Shown one piece after another: positions 8,606 through 18,250 of a DNA stretch of 64,000 nt; position 1 is the stretch's first letter, and each line of letters starts with the position of its first letter. The translations under genes were made by a program, and so were the position numbers. Source of the DNA: Belnapia arida (GTDB lineage: Bacteria > Pseudomonadota > Alphaproteobacteria > Acetobacterales > Acetobacteraceae); contig NZ_JAETWB010000006.1 of the NCBI RefSeq assembly GCF_016773205.1, positions 186,001 to 250,000 on the forward strand, given 5' to 3'. The notes beneath the pieces were generated by a model. That model searched no databases. It was not told the origin of the DNA and saw only the letters and a list, made by a program, of their open reading frames with translations.

Positions 8606-11600
8606 ATGATCTCCAGCGTCTTCGTCGACCGCCCCCGGCTGGCGATCGTCATCGCCATCGTCATCACCCTCGCCGGCCTGCTGGCCCTGCTGCGGATTCC
8701 CGTGGCGCAGTTCCCGGACATCGTCCCGCCCCAGGTCTCGGTGAACGCGACCTATCCGGGCGCCTCGGCCGCCGTCATCGAGTCGACCGTCGCGCAGATC
8801 GTCGAAAGCGCCGTCAACGGCGTCGAGAACATGATCTACATGCGCTCGAACAGCGCCAATGACGGCACCTACCAGCTTTCGGTCAGCTTCGCGCTCGGGT
8901 CCAACCCGGACATCAACACCGTCAACGTCAACAACCGCATCCAGGCGAACATCGCCCGATTGCCGCAGGAGGTGCAGCGGGCCGGGCTCATCGTGCGCAA
9001 GCAGTCCTCCTCGGTGCTGCAGTTCGTCGCGCTGACCTCGGCCAACCCGGAGCACACGCCGCTCTTCCTCTCGAACTACCTCACCATCAACATGGTCGAC
9101 CGCATGTCCCGCGTGCCGGGCGTCGGCCAGGTGAACATCTTCGGTGCGCAGAACTATTCCATGCGCGTCTGGTTCGAGATCGACCGGCTGACCAGCCTTA
9201 ACCTGACGCCGCAGGACCTGATCGCGGCGATCCAGAGCCAGAACATCCAGGCCGCGGTCGGCCGTATCGGCGCCCAGCCGATCCCCGACACGCAGCAATT
9301 CCAGATGAACATCCAGACGCTCGGGCGGCTGATCACGCCGGAGCAGTTCAGCGACATCATCATCCGTGCCAATCCGGACGGCTCGGTGCTGCGGGTCCGC
9401 GACGTGGCGCGTGTCGAACTCGGCGCGCAGAGCATGGACACGGTGAGCCGGCTGAACGCCCAGCCCGCCGTCACCGTCGGCGTCTACCTCTCGCCCGGCG
9501 CCAATGCCGTGACCGTCTCCAACGCCATGAAGCGCACGCTGGAGGAGATGTCGACCCGCTTCCCCGAGGGGATGCGGCAGCAGGTGCTCTACGACAGCTC
9601 CACCTTCGTCGTGGACACGATCGAGGAGGTGATCCACACACTGATCGAGGCCTTCGTCCTCGTCGTCATCGTGGTCTACCTCTTCCTCGGCTCGTTCCGG
9701 GCAACGATCATCCCGACCATCGCGGTGCCGGTGAGCCTGATCGGCGCCTTCGCCATCCTGCTCGCCATCGGCTACAGCGCCAATACCGTCTCCCTGCTTG
9801 CCATGGTGCTGGCCATCGGCATCGTCGTCGACGACGCGATCGTCGTCGTCGAGAACGTCGAGCGGGTGATGGAGGAGCACCCGGACTGGACGCCCAACCG
9901 GGCGGTGAAGCAGGCCATGGCCGAGATCACCGCGCCGATCATCGCCATCACCCTGGTGCTGCTTTCGGTCTTCGTGCCCATCGCCTTCATCCCCGGCCTC
10001 TCGGGCGTGCTGTTCCGGCAGTTCGCGGTGACGATCTCGGCGGCGATGGTGATCTCGGCGATCAATGCCCTCACCCTCTCGCCGGCGCTCTGCGTGCTCT
10101 TCCTGCGCCATACCGGGCCGAAGCGAGGGCCGATCAAGTATGTGCTGCGGGGGATCGACAAGGTCCGCGACGGCTACGCCGCCATCGTCAGGCGGATCGT
10201 CCGGCTCTCGGTCGTCTCGCTGGTGCTGACGGCGGCCATCGCCTTCGGCATCTTCACCATCGGCTCGAAGACGCCGCAGGGCTTCCTGCCGCAGGAGGAC
10301 CAGGGGACCTTCTTCGTGCAGGTCTCGCTGCCGCAGGCGGCATCCCTCTCCCGCACCCGGGCCACCGTGGAGCAGGTCGAGGGCATCCTGAAGGGCATCC
10401 CGGCGGTCGAGAACGTGCTGGCGATCGTCGGCTTCTCGCTGATCGACCAGGGCGCACAGTCCAACTCCGCCTTCATCGTGGCGCGGCTGAAGCCCTTCGA
10501 CCAGCGGACCGATCCGGCGGACTCCGTCTTCGCCTCCATCGGGCGCGTCTTCGGCGCCGGGGCCAATGTGCGGACGGCGACGGTCGTCGCCTTCAACCTG
10601 CCGCCGATCATCGGCCTCGGCACCGGCGGCGGCTTCGAGTACCAGCTGCAGGACCTCCAGGGGCGCGACCCGGCGGAGCTCGGCAGCGCCATGCTCGGCC
10701 TCGTCATCGCGGCGAACCAGGACCCGCGGCTGCAACAGGTCTTCTCGACCTTCTCGGCGGCCACGCCCTCGCTCTTCCTCGACGTGGACCGGGACAAGGC
10801 GCAGGCGCTCGGCATCCCGATCTCCAACATCTTCTCGGCACTGCAGGCCTCGCTCGGCGGGTTCTACGTCAACGACTTCAACCTGTTCGGCCGCACCTGG
10901 CAGGTGAACATCCAGGCCGAGGCGCAGGACCGCGACGACATCGACGATATCTGGCGCATCCGGGTGCGCAACACGCGCGGCGACATGGTGCCGCTGCGCG
11001 CCTTCGCCGATGTGCGGATCGTGGTCGGGCCGCAGACCATCAGCCGCTACAACAACTACCGCGCGGTGCTGGTGAACGGCGCGCCGAAGCCCGGCATCTC
11101 CTCGGGCGATGCGCTGAACGCGATGGAGGAGCTGTCGCGGCGGGTGCTGCCGGCGGGCTACGGCTATGAATGGACCGGCACGGCCTATCAGGAGCGGCTG
11201 GCGGCGGGGCAGACCATCTACGTGGTCGCGCTGGCCATCCTCTTCGCCTATCTGTTCCTCGTCGCGCTCTACGAGAGTTGGACCATCCCCGTGCCGGTGC
11301 TGCTGTCGGTCGCGGTGGGCGGCCTCGGCTCCTTCCTCGCCATCCAGATTGCCGGGCTCAGCCTCGACGTCTATGCGCAGATCGGCCTCGTCGTGCTGAT
11401 CGCGCTGGCGGCGAAGAACGGCATCCTCATCATCGAATTCGCCAAGGATGCGCGGGAGCGCGGCATGTCGATCCGCGATGCGGCGATCGAGGGCTCCCGC
11501 CTCCGGTTCCGCGCGGTGATGATGACCTCGATCGCCTTCGTCCTCGGCCTCGTGCCGCTGGTGACGGCCTCGGGCGCGGCCATGCTCTCCCGCCGCGCGG

Positions 11601-11800
11601 TCGGCACGCCGGTCTTCGGCGGAATGCTGGCGGCCTCCATCGTCGGGATCTTCATGATCCCGATGCTCTATGTCGTCTTCCAGGCGACGCGGGAGCGGGT
11701 GAAGGGCTGGATGGGCGTCCGCCCGGTGGAGCCGGCCTCGGTCGGGCCGGGCCAGTCGCCGCAGCCGGCGCCGGACAAGACGGACAGCACCCGCCGTTGA
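8606..11800 (+). CDS. RND multidrug efflux pump, HAE1 family
   Basis: 1064-aa inner-membrane proton-driven drug exporter of the AcrB/MexB class. It starts [13 protein letters not shown], typical of the family. TM4 carries the proton-relay pair DD in [20 protein letters not shown]. Two large periplasmic loops, TM7-12 and the repeat [19 protein letters not shown] near the end are all present. Length matches the family (about 1040-1070 aa). It forms an operon with the adaptor upstream, and its stop TGA overlaps the TTG start of the following glycosyltransferase gene. The substrate range is unknown. Confidence 0.95.
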   Translation: MISSVFVDRPRLAIVIAIVITLAGLLALLRIPVAQFPDIVPPQVSVNATYPGASAAVIESTVAQIVESAVNGVENMIYMRSNSANDGTYQLSVSFALGSNPDINTVNVNNRIQANIARLPQEVQRAGLIVRKQSSSVLQFVALTSANPEHTPLFLSNYLTINMVDRMSRVPGVGQVNIFGAQNYSMRVWFEIDRLTSLNLTPQDLIAAIQSQNIQAAVGRIGAQPIPDTQQFQMNIQTLGRLITPEQFSDIIIRANPDGSVLRVRDVARVELGAQSMDTVSRLNAQPAVTVGVYLSPGANAVTVSNAMKRTLEEMSTRFPEGMRQQVLYDSSTFVVDTIEEVIHTLIEAFVLVVIVVYLFLGSFRATIIPTIAVPVSLIGAFAILLAIGYSANTVSLLAMVLAIGIVVDDAIVVVENVERVMEEHPDWTPNRAVKQAMAEITAPIIAITLVLLSVFVPIAFIPGLSGVLFRQFAVTISAAMVISAINALTLSPALCVLFLRHTGPKRGPIKYVLRGIDKVRDGYAAIVRRIVRLSVVSLVLTAAIAFGIFTIGSKTPQGFLPQEDQGTFFVQVSLPQAASLSRTRATVEQVEGILKGIPAVENVLAIVGFSLIDQGAQSNSAFIVARLKPFDQRTDPADSVFASIGRVFGAGANVRTATVVAFNLPPIIGLGTGGGFEYQLQDLQGRDPAELGSAMLGLVIAANQDPRLQQVFSTFSAATPSLFLDVDRDKAQALGIPISNIFSALQASLGGFYVNDFNLFGRTWQVNIQAEAQDRDDIDDIWRIRVRNTRGDMVPLRAFADVRIVVGPQTISRYNNYRAVLVNGAPKPGISSGDALNAMEELSRRVLPAGYGYEWTGTAYQERLAAGQTIYVVALAILFAYLFLVALYESWTIPVPVLLSVAVGGLGSFLAIQIAGLSLDVYAQIGLVVLIALAAKNGILIIEFAKDARERGMSIRDAAIEGSRLRFRAVMMTSIAFVLGLVPLVTASGAAMLSRRAVGTPVFGGMLAASIVGIFMIPMLYVVFQATRERVKGWMGVRPVEPASVGPGQSPQPAPDKTDSTRR

Positions 11801-13044
11801 GCCGCATCCTCCTCGCCACCACCGGCTCGCTCGGGGACCTCTTTCCCTATCTGGCGGTGGCGGCGGGGCTGGAGCGGCGGGGCCATCAGGTCACCCTCGC
11901 CACGGCCGAGGGGTATCGCGGGCGGGTCGAGGCGGCTGGCCTCGGCTTCGCTCCGATGCGCCCGAGCATGCCGGAGGGCGCGCCGGACCTCGAGGCCTTC
12001 GCCCGGGCGATGGACCCGCGGACCGGGCCGGAATTCGTCTGGCGGAGCCTCGTCGTCGAGCCGATCCGCGAGGCTTATGCCGACCTGATGACGGCTTCGG
12101 AGGGGGCGGACCTCATCCTCGCCAGCCCGGTCGCCGCTGCGGCGCCGATGGTGGCGGAGCGGCGGGGCATTCCTTGGGCGCCGGCCTATCTGCAGCCTTT
12201 CACCCTGTTCTCCACAAGCGACCCCGGCATCCCGGGCGGCTACGACTGGCTCTGGCGTGCGGAGTGGCTGCGGCGTCTGGCAGGGCCGGCGATCCGCGCC
12301 GTTGCCCGATGGACGGTCCGGCGCTGGTCGCGCGAGGTCGCGGCCTTCCGAGCGGAGCTCGGACTGGCACGGGCGGCAGACCCGATCCTCAACGCGGCGC
12401 AGGCGCCGGCCCTCGCCCTCGCCCTTTTCTCGCCGCTGCTGATGCGGGCCGAGCCGGAGCCGACCGGCTTTCCCTTCTGGGACGAGCCGGCGGCGATGCC
12501 GCGGGAGCTGGCCCGCTTCCTGGCCGCCGGGCCGCCGCCGCTGGTCTTCACCCTCGGCTCGGCGGCGATCTACACGCCCGGCCGCTTCTTCGCCGAAAGC
12601 CTGGAGGCGGCGCGGCGCCTGGGCCAGCGGGCAGTGCTGCTGACCGGGACGGAGGCGAATCGCGCGGCGCTCGGCCCCCTCCCCCCTGGGGTGCTGGCAA
12701 TGGACTACCTGCCGCATGCGGCGCTCTTCCCGGCGGCCTCGGCCATCATCCACCAGGGCGGCATCGGCACCGCGGCGCAGGCGATGCGGGCCGGGCGGCC
12801 GATGCTGGTGGTGCCCTTCAGCCATGACCAGCCGGACAATGCGGCGCGGCTGGCGCGGCTTGGCATTGCCGCCAGCCTGCCGGCCGGGCGCTACACGGCG
12901 GACGGCGCGGCCCGTGCGCTCTCCCCGCTGCTGGAGGACCCGGAGGTGGAGGCCCGCGCCGGGTCCATCGGCCGGACGGTCCGGGCGGAGGACGGGGTCG
13001 GTGCCGCCTGCGACCGGGTGGAGGCCGCGCTCCGCGCGCGGTGA
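11797..13044 (+). CDS. UGT/MGT-type glycosyltransferase (GT1-like)
   Basis: 415-aa GT-B fold glycosyltransferase of the UDP-glycosyltransferase / macrolide glycosyltransferase group. The N-terminal domain begins [22 protein letters not shown], the acceptor half. The C-terminal donor half contains [17 protein letters not shown] and [10 protein letters not shown], the sugar-nucleotide site of this group. It probably transfers a sugar to a lipid, sterol, carotenoid or drug-like acceptor. The only start consistent with the family N-terminus is TTG 11797, overlapping the RND pump stop (TTGA), so translation is coupled to the efflux pump. No strong ribosome site is visible. Confidence 0.87.
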   Translation: MSRILLATTGSLGDLFPYLAVAAGLERRGHQVTLATAEGYRGRVEAAGLGFAPMRPSMPEGAPDLEAFARAMDPRTGPEFVWRSLVVEPIREAYADLMTASEGADLILASPVAAAAPMVAERRGIPWAPAYLQPFTLFSTSDPGIPGGYDWLWRAEWLRRLAGPAIRAVARWTVRRWSREVAAFRAELGLARAADPILNAAQAPALALALFSPLLMRAEPEPTGFPFWDEPAAMPRELARFLAAGPPPLVFTLGSAAIYTPGRFFAESLEAARRLGQRAVLLTGTEANRAALGPLPPGVLAMDYLPHAALFPAASAIIHQGGIGTAAQAMRAGRPMLVVPFSHDQPDNAARLARLGIAASLPAGRYTADGAARALSPLLEDPEVEARAGSIGRTVRAEDGVGAACDRVEAALRAR

Positions 13045-13122
13045 TTTCACGCCGACCCCCCTTCCCGTTCCCCCCTTCCTCCGCAGATGATGGGGGAGAA
13101 ATCGAACGGGAGGGGTATCCCC

Positions 13123-15456
13123 ATGGCCAAATTCGGTCTGAGCCAGCCGGTGCGACGCATCGAGGATCCGCGCCTGCTGGTCGGCGGCGGCCGCTATACC
13201 GACGACATCGCCATGCCGGGCGTCGCTCATGGCATGGTGCTGCGCAGCCCGCATGCGGCGGCGAAGATCCTGTCGATCGACACCTCCGCAGCGCTCGCCG
13301 TGCCGGGCGTGCTGGCCGTCATCACCGGCAAGGACTGGGAGGAGGAGGGCCTCGGCGAGATTCCCTGCGTCATCCCGCTGAAGAACCGCGACGGGAGCGA
13401 GCGCCTCAACACCCCGCGCGGGGCGCTGGCGACGGACCGGGTGCGGCATGTCGGCGATGCGGTCGCCTTCGTCGTCGCCGAGACGCATGAGGCGGCGCGG
13501 GACGGGGCCGAGGCGATCATGGTCGACTACGACCTACTGCCGGCCGCGACCGAACTCGCCTCCGCCTACAAGCCCGGCGCCCCCCTGGTTTGGGACGAGG
13601 TGCCGAACAACACCGTCTTCGACTGGGAGACGGGCGACAAGGCGAAGGCCGAGGCGCTCGTCGCGCAGGCGGCGCATGTGACGAAGCTGACGGTCGTCAA
13701 CAACCGCGTCATCGTCAACAGCCTTGAGGTCCGCGCCGCGACCGCCGAATACGACGCGGCCAATGAGAAGTTCACCCTGTTCTGCGGCACCCAGGGCAGC
13801 TGGCTGGTGAAGAACCTGCTGGCCGAAAGCGTCTTCCACCTGCCGCCGGAGAAGTTCCGCGTGGTGACGCCCGATGTCGGCGGCGGCTTCGGCATGAAGC
13901 TCTACCTGTACGGCGAGTATGCGCTGGTCTGCATGGCGGCGCGCCGCCTCGGCCGGCCGGTGAAGTGGACCAGCGAGCGGACGGAGGCCTTCCAGTCCGA
14001 CACGCAGGGCCGCGACAACATCACCGAGGCGGAGCTGGCGCTCGACAAGGACGGCAAGTTCCTCGCGCTGCGCACCACCAACTACGCGGGGATGGGCGCC
14101 TACCTCTCGACCTTCGCGCCGATGATCCCGACCGGCGCGGGCACCAAGGTGCTGGCCAGCGTCTATAATTTCCAGGCGATCCACGCCCATGTCATCGGCG
14201 TGCTGACGAACACCGTCCCGGTCGATGCCTATCGCGGCGCCGGGCGGCCAGAGAGCAATTACGTCGTCGAGCGGCTGATCGATGCCGCGGCGCGCGAGAT
14301 GGGCATCGACCGCATCGAGTTGCGGAAGCGCAACATGGTGCCGGCGAGCGCCATGCCCTATGTCACGGCCGTCGGCCAGCGCTACGACAGCGGCGAATTC
14401 GGTGCGGTGCTGGATGCGGCGCTGAGGAATGCCGACTGGGCCGGCTTCGCCGCGCGCCGCAAGGCTTCCGAGGCGAAGGGCCGGCGGCGCGGCATCGGCG
14501 TCGCCTACTATCTTGAGGCGACGGGCGGCGGGCCGACGGAGCGGGCCGAGGTGCGCTTTGCCGCCGACGGCATGGTGGATGTGCTGGTCGGCACGCAGAG
14601 CACCGGCCAGGGGCACGAGACGGCCTATGCCATGCTGACGAGCCATGAACTCGGCATCCCGATGGAGAAGATCCGCATCGTCCAGGGCGATTCGGATGAG
14701 ATCCCGACGGGTGGCGGCACCGGCGGCGCGCGCAGCCTCTATTCCGAGGGCCAGGCCATCCTGCTCACCGCCGCGACGGTGATCGAGAAGGGCAAGCAGG
14801 CGGCTTCCGAGCATCTGGAAGCCTCGGTGGCGGATATCGAGTTCACCACGACCGGCGGCCGCTTCTCGGTGGTCGGCACGGATCGCGGCGTCGATATCCT
14901 CTCGCTTGCCAACATCCAGCGGGAGCGGGCGGCGCGGGGCGAGTCCGCGACGCTGCTCGACGCGGCGGAGGTAGCCGAGATCAAGTCTCACACCTTCCCC
15001 AATGGCTGCCACATCGCCGAGGTGGAGGTCGATCCGGATACGGGGCTGATCGAGGTGCCGCGCTATGTGGTGGTCGACGATGTCGGGCATGCCATCAACC
15101 CGATGATCGTGCGCGGCCAGGTGCATGGCGGCGTGGCGCAGGGCATCGGCCAGGCGGTGCATGAGCGCACGGCCTACGACCCGGAGAGCGGCCAGCTGCT
15201 CTCGGCCTCCTTCATGGACTACGCCCTGCCGCGGGCGGAGGACCTGCCGGATATCGAGGTGGAGTTCCTCTCGGTGCCTTGCGAGACCAACCCGCTCGGC
15301 GTCAAGGGCGCCGGCGAGGCGGGGGCGGTCGGCTCGCCGCCGGCGTTGATGAATGCGCTGGTCGACGCGCTCTCGACCATGGGCGTCACCCATGTCGACA
15401 TGCCGGCGACGCCGGAGAGCGTGTGGAAGGCGATCCACCTGGCGAAAGCCGCCTAG
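13123..15456 (+). CDS. CoxL form II-like molybdopterin-binding dehydrogenase large subunit
   Basis: 777-aa large (molybdopterin) subunit of the xanthine dehydrogenase/aerobic CO dehydrogenase family. The loop at 369-375 reads AYRGAGR, the form II signature; true CO dehydrogenases (form I) have AYRCSFR. A GTGGARS cofactor segment and the GAGEAG segment with the molybdenum-site Glu lie towards the C-terminus. The start 13123 has GGGAGGGG six to twelve bases upstream. The FAD (CoxM) and 2Fe-2S (CoxS) subunits that normally accompany it are not adjacent. It may oxidise an aldehyde, purine or other small substrate; the partner subunits must come from elsewhere. Confidence 0.9.
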   Translation: MAKFGLSQPVRRIEDPRLLVGGGRYTDDIAMPGVAHGMVLRSPHAAAKILSIDTSAALAVPGVLAVITGKDWEEEGLGEIPCVIPLKNRDGSERLNTPRGALATDRVRHVGDAVAFVVAETHEAARDGAEAIMVDYDLLPAATELASAYKPGAPLVWDEVPNNTVFDWETGDKAKAEALVAQAAHVTKLTVVNNRVIVNSLEVRAATAEYDAANEKFTLFCGTQGSWLVKNLLAESVFHLPPEKFRVVTPDVGGGFGMKLYLYGEYALVCMAARRLGRPVKWTSERTEAFQSDTQGRDNITEAELALDKDGKFLALRTTNYAGMGAYLSTFAPMIPTGAGTKVLASVYNFQAIHAHVIGVLTNTVPVDAYRGAGRPESNYVVERLIDAAAREMGIDRIELRKRNMVPASAMPYVTAVGQRYDSGEFGAVLDAALRNADWAGFAARRKASEAKGRRRGIGVAYYLEATGGGPTERAEVRFAADGMVDVLVGTQSTGQGHETAYAMLTSHELGIPMEKIRIVQGDSDEIPTGGGTGGARSLYSEGQAILLTAATVIEKGKQAASEHLEASVADIEFTTTGGRFSVVGTDRGVDILSLANIQRERAARGESATLLDAAEVAEIKSHTFPNGCHIAEVEVDPDTGLIEVPRYVVVDDVGHAINPMIVRGQVHGGVAQGIGQAVHERTAYDPESGQLLSASFMDYALPRAEDLPDIEVEFLSVPCETNPLGVKGAGEAGAVGSPPALMNALVDALSTMGVTHVDMPATPESVWKAIHLAKAA

Positions 15457-15466
15457 GCTTCCCCTT

Positions 15467-15490
15467 CCCGGCGGGCACGGTTCCGCCGGG
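15467..15490 (+). terminator. Possible terminator hairpin after the CoxL-like gene
   Basis: Perfect 8-bp stem CCCGGCGG/CCGCCGGG with an 8-base loop, starting 11 bases after the stop codon. No T run follows, so it may only stabilise the mRNA 3' end or act with Rho. Confidence 0.35.
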
Positions 15491-15521
15491 GAGTCGCCCA
15501 TCATGGGGCGTCAATGCTAAG

Positions 15522-15554
15522 GAAAGGGGCCTGGCCTAGTATGGGGCCCCTTTC
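15522..15554 (+). promoter_or_regulatory. Perfect 10-bp inverted repeat in the ppa leader
   Basis: GAAAGGGGCC at 15522-15531 pairs exactly with GGCCCCTTTC at 15545-15554, with a 13-base loop. The 3' arm ends 16 bases before the ppa ATG and abuts the ribosome site (GGAGA at 15556-15560). It could terminate read-through from the CoxL gene (the arm ends TTTC) or control ppa translation. Confidence 0.45.
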
Positions 15555-15570
15555 TGGAGAATCACGGTCC

Positions 15571-16104
15571 ATGCGTCTCGACGCCATCGCCATCGGCAAG
15601 AACCCACCCGAGGACATCAACGTGGTGGTGGAGGTCGCCATCGGCGGCGAGCCGATCAAATACGAGATGGACAAGGAGGCCGGCACGCTGGTCGTGGACC
15701 GCTTCCTCTACACGCCGATGCGGTATCCGGGGAATTATGGCTTCGTCCCGCATACGCTGAGCGACGACGGCGACCCGATCGACGTGCTGATCGCCAATAC
15801 CCGCCCGATCGTGCCGGGCGCCGTCATCAACGTGCGTCCGGTCGGCGTCCTCAAGATGGAGGATGATGGCGGCGTCGACGAGAAGATCATCGCCGTTCCC
15901 TCCACCAAGCTGACGCGGCGCTACGAGAAGGTCGTCAGCTATGCCGACCTGCCGCAGATCACGCTCGACCAGATCAAGCATTTCTTTGAGCACTACAAGG
16001 ATCTCGAGCCCGGCAAGTGGGTCAAGATCACCGGCTGGGGTGACGCCACCGAGGCGAAGCAGTTGATCCAGGAGGCCATCGAGCGCGCCAAGGCGGCGAA
16101 GTGA
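15571..16104 (+). CDS. ppa: Inorganic pyrophosphatase (family I)
   Basis: 177-aa cytoplasmic soluble pyrophosphatase that hydrolyses PPi to two phosphates and drives biosynthetic reactions. The metal-binding signature DGDPIDVLI is intact, with [11 protein letters not shown] before it and the conserved [10 protein letters not shown] near the C-terminus. Length is normal for bacterial family I enzymes. The start 15571 is set by GGAGA upstream and by alignment with the family N-terminus ([13 protein letters not shown]). The gene overlaps the GTG of galB (GTGA), an unusual pairing of a housekeeping enzyme with an aromatic-catabolism type gene. Confidence 0.96.
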   Translation: MRLDAIAIGKNPPEDINVVVEVAIGGEPIKYEMDKEAGTLVVDRFLYTPMRYPGNYGFVPHTLSDDGDPIDVLIANTRPIVPGAVINVRPVGVLKMEDDGGVDEKIIAVPSTKLTRRYEKVVSYADLPQITLDQIKHFFEHYKDLEPGKWVKITGWGDATEAKQLIQEAIERAKAAK

Positions 16105-16820
16105 GCGCCGGCACCGCTCTCGTCGTCAGCGCCCATTCGGCGGATTTCGTCTGGCGCGCGGGCGGTGCCATCGCCCTCCATGCGGAACGGGGCTGGCAGG
16201 TGACGGTCGTCTGCCTCTCCTTCGGCGAACGGGGCGAGAGCGCCAAGCTCTGGCGCCAGCCCGACATGACGATGGAGCGCGTCAAGGCGGAGCGCCGGGG
16301 CGAGGCGGAGCGCGCCGCCGCGGCACTCGGCGTGCACGACCTGCAAATCTGGGATCTCGGCGACTATCCGCTGACGCTCACGCAGGAGAGCCTCTTTCGC
16401 CTCGCCGGTCTCTACCGGGCCCTCCGCCCCCGTTTCGTGCTGACGCACAGCAAGGCAGACCCCTACAACCACGACCATCCGGCGACGACCGACTTCGCCC
16501 AGCATGCCCGCATCATCGCCCAGGCACATGGGCATGAGCCGGGCGTGCCGGTGATCGGCGCGCCGCCGGTCTACCTGTTCGAGCCGCATCAGCCGGAGCA
16601 GTGCGCCTGGGCGCCCGACATGCTGCTCGACATCACGCCGGTCTGGGAGCGGAAGCTCGCCGCCATCCGCTGCATGGCGGGGCAGGAGCATCTCTGGGAC
16701 TACTACACTCGCGTCGCGCTCCAGCGCGGCGCCCAGGCGGCGCGGAATTCCGAGCGTGCCGTGACCTATGGGGAGGGCTACCAGTCCGTCTTCCCGCATG
16801 TGGTGGAGAGCCTGGCCTGA
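16101..16820 (+). CDS. galB: 4-oxalomesaconate hydratase-like PIG-L protein
   Basis: 239-aa PIG-L/LmbE-fold protein. The N-terminus [19 protein letters not shown] and the downstream [33 protein letters not shown] and [19 protein letters not shown] match what I know of Pseudomonas putida GalB, the zinc-dependent 4-oxalomesaconate hydratase of gallate and protocatechuate meta-cleavage. The metal ligands deviate from the usual PIG-L HPDDE (here AHSAD), as in GalB. No other gallate-pathway gene is adjacent, although a 2-keto-4-pentenoate hydratase lies far downstream. It starts at GTG 16101, overlapping the ppa stop. Confidence 0.83.
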   Translation: MSAGTALVVSAHSADFVWRAGGAIALHAERGWQVTVVCLSFGERGESAKLWRQPDMTMERVKAERRGEAERAAAALGVHDLQIWDLGDYPLTLTQESLFRLAGLYRALRPRFVLTHSKADPYNHDHPATTDFAQHARIIAQAHGHEPGVPVIGAPPVYLFEPHQPEQCAWAPDMLLDITPVWERKLAAIRCMAGQEHLWDYYTRVALQRGAQAARNSERAVTYGEGYQSVFPHVVESLA

Positions 16821-18112
16821 CCCTGCCGCCTGCTTCCCCGCCGACTGGCGCCGACCCCGAGGCGCCGCTCCGCCGCGCGCTCGCCCGCCATCGCGCCATC
16901 GCCACCGGCCTGCTGGTCGGCATGGCCGGGCTGCTGGTGTTCGCCTACTGGCTGCCGCCCGGCTACTGGACGGACATGCTCCAGGCCTCGGCCAAGGCCG
17001 GCGTCGTCGGCGGCATCGCCGACTGGTTCGCCGTCACCGCGCTGTTCCGCCGGCCGCTCGGCCTGCCGATTCCGCATACGGCGATCATCCCCCGTCAGAA
17101 GGAAAGGCTGGGCCAGGGGCTCGGGCGCTTCGTCGCCAACCATGTCTTCACCGAGGCCGAGGTGCGCCGCGTGATCGGCCGGCTCGACCTAGCCGGCATC
17201 CTGCGCGGGGTGATGGCAGACCCGGCCGCTGCCCGCCCCACTGCCGAGGCGATCGCCGCCAGCCTGCCGAAGCTGCTGGCCAGCATCGAGGATGGCCGCG
17301 CCCGCCGGCTGCTCGGGCGGCTGCTGCCGCGCATGGCAGGCGGGCCGGGCGGGGCGCGCATCCTCGCCCGGGCGCTGCGGACGCTGATGGCCGGGGGGCG
17401 GCACAACGAGGTCTTCGACCTCGCCATCGGCCAGCTCCGCATCATCCTCGCCAGCAAGGAGGACCAGCTGCGCGGCGCGATCGAGCAGCGGGTGCGGGCC
17501 GAGGGGGGCGCGCTGGTCGGCTGGCTGGCCGGGGCGGCCGTCGCGCGGCGCATCCTCACCACCGTCAATGCCGAGCTGGCGCGGGTCGAGCCCTCCGACA
17601 GCGACTTGCGCGGCGCCTTCGAGGTCTGGCTGCGCGGCGAGATCGACAAGCTGGAGAGCGACCCGGAGCGGGCGGCCGCCGTCGGCCGGGCGCTGCGCCA
17701 GGCCGTCGCCCACCCGACCGTCGCCGCCTGGATCGGCGATATCTGGGACCGGCTGAAGGCGGCGCTGATCGCCGATGCGGGCAATCCGCAGGGGCGGACG
17801 GTCGCGCTGCTGGAGGGGGCCTTCGTCAATGCCGGCAGCCTGCTGGAGCAGGACCCGGCGGCGCGCGACCGGCTGAACCGCGCGGCGGAAGGGCTGATCG
17901 CCACCATCCTGCCTTCCGCTCGGACGCAGCTCGCGGGCTTCATCGCCCAGGTCGTCGCTGGCTGGGACACGGCGCAGGTGACGGAGAAGATCGAGCTGCG
18001 GGTCGGGCGCGACCTGCAATATGTGCGGATGAACGGGACGCTGGTGGGCTTCCTGGTCGGTGGCGCGCTCTTCGCCCTGCTGACGGCGGCATTCGGTCGG
18101 ATAACCTTCTGA
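16817..18112 (+). CDS. DUF445 family membrane protein (YjiN-like)
   Basis: About 431-aa member of the DUF445 family: an N-terminal TM (GLLVGMAGLLVFAYWLP), the conserved GGIADWFAVTALFRRPLGLPIPHTAIIP segment, a long helical middle, and a C-terminal TM (LVGFLVGGALFALLTAAF). Function is unknown; homologues are inner-membrane proteins. The start is uncertain. No ATG, GTG or TTG lies in frame between the end of galB and Met at 16922, yet conserved-looking residues precede that Met (RRALARHRAIATGLLVG). A CTG at 16817 would overlap the galB stop as CTGA, matching the coupling style of its neighbours; the fallback start is ATG 16922, which would cut the first TM. Confidence 0.8.
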   Translation: MTLPPASPPTGADPEAPLRRALARHRAIATGLLVGMAGLLVFAYWLPPGYWTDMLQASAKAGVVGGIADWFAVTALFRRPLGLPIPHTAIIPRQKERLGQGLGRFVANHVFTEAEVRRVIGRLDLAGILRGVMADPAAARPTAEAIAASLPKLLASIEDGRARRLLGRLLPRMAGGPGGARILARALRTLMAGGRHNEVFDLAIGQLRIILASKEDQLRGAIEQRVRAEGGALVGWLAGAAVARRILTTVNAELARVEPSDSDLRGAFEVWLRGEIDKLESDPERAAAVGRALRQAVAHPTVAAWIGDIWDRLKAALIADAGNPQGRTVALLEGAFVNAGSLLEQDPAARDRLNRAAEGLIATILPSARTQLAGFIAQVVAGWDTAQVTEKIELRVGRDLQYVRMNGTLVGFLVGGALFALLTAAFGRITF

Positions 18113-18250
18113 TTCGCCCATGCCGGCCGGCGCATCGCCATGCGGTGCCGCTGCTGCACCGCGACCGGGATGTCGCCGCACTCGCCGAGCCTTGCGGCCT
18201 GCCGGTCTGAACCCCTTCCGCCGGCGGGCAATGGGGGCCAGATTTCCCGC

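Noticed and set aside
7208-10735. Very long minus-strand open frame (about 1175 codons) under the RND genes
   Set aside because: It has an extreme Asp/Arg/His composition, no domain, and lies opposite an intact RND pump; an artefact of high-GC codon bias.
13534-15504. 656-codon minus-strand frame opposite the CoxL-like gene
   Set aside because: Shadow frame; no motif and it ignores the obvious plus-strand protein.
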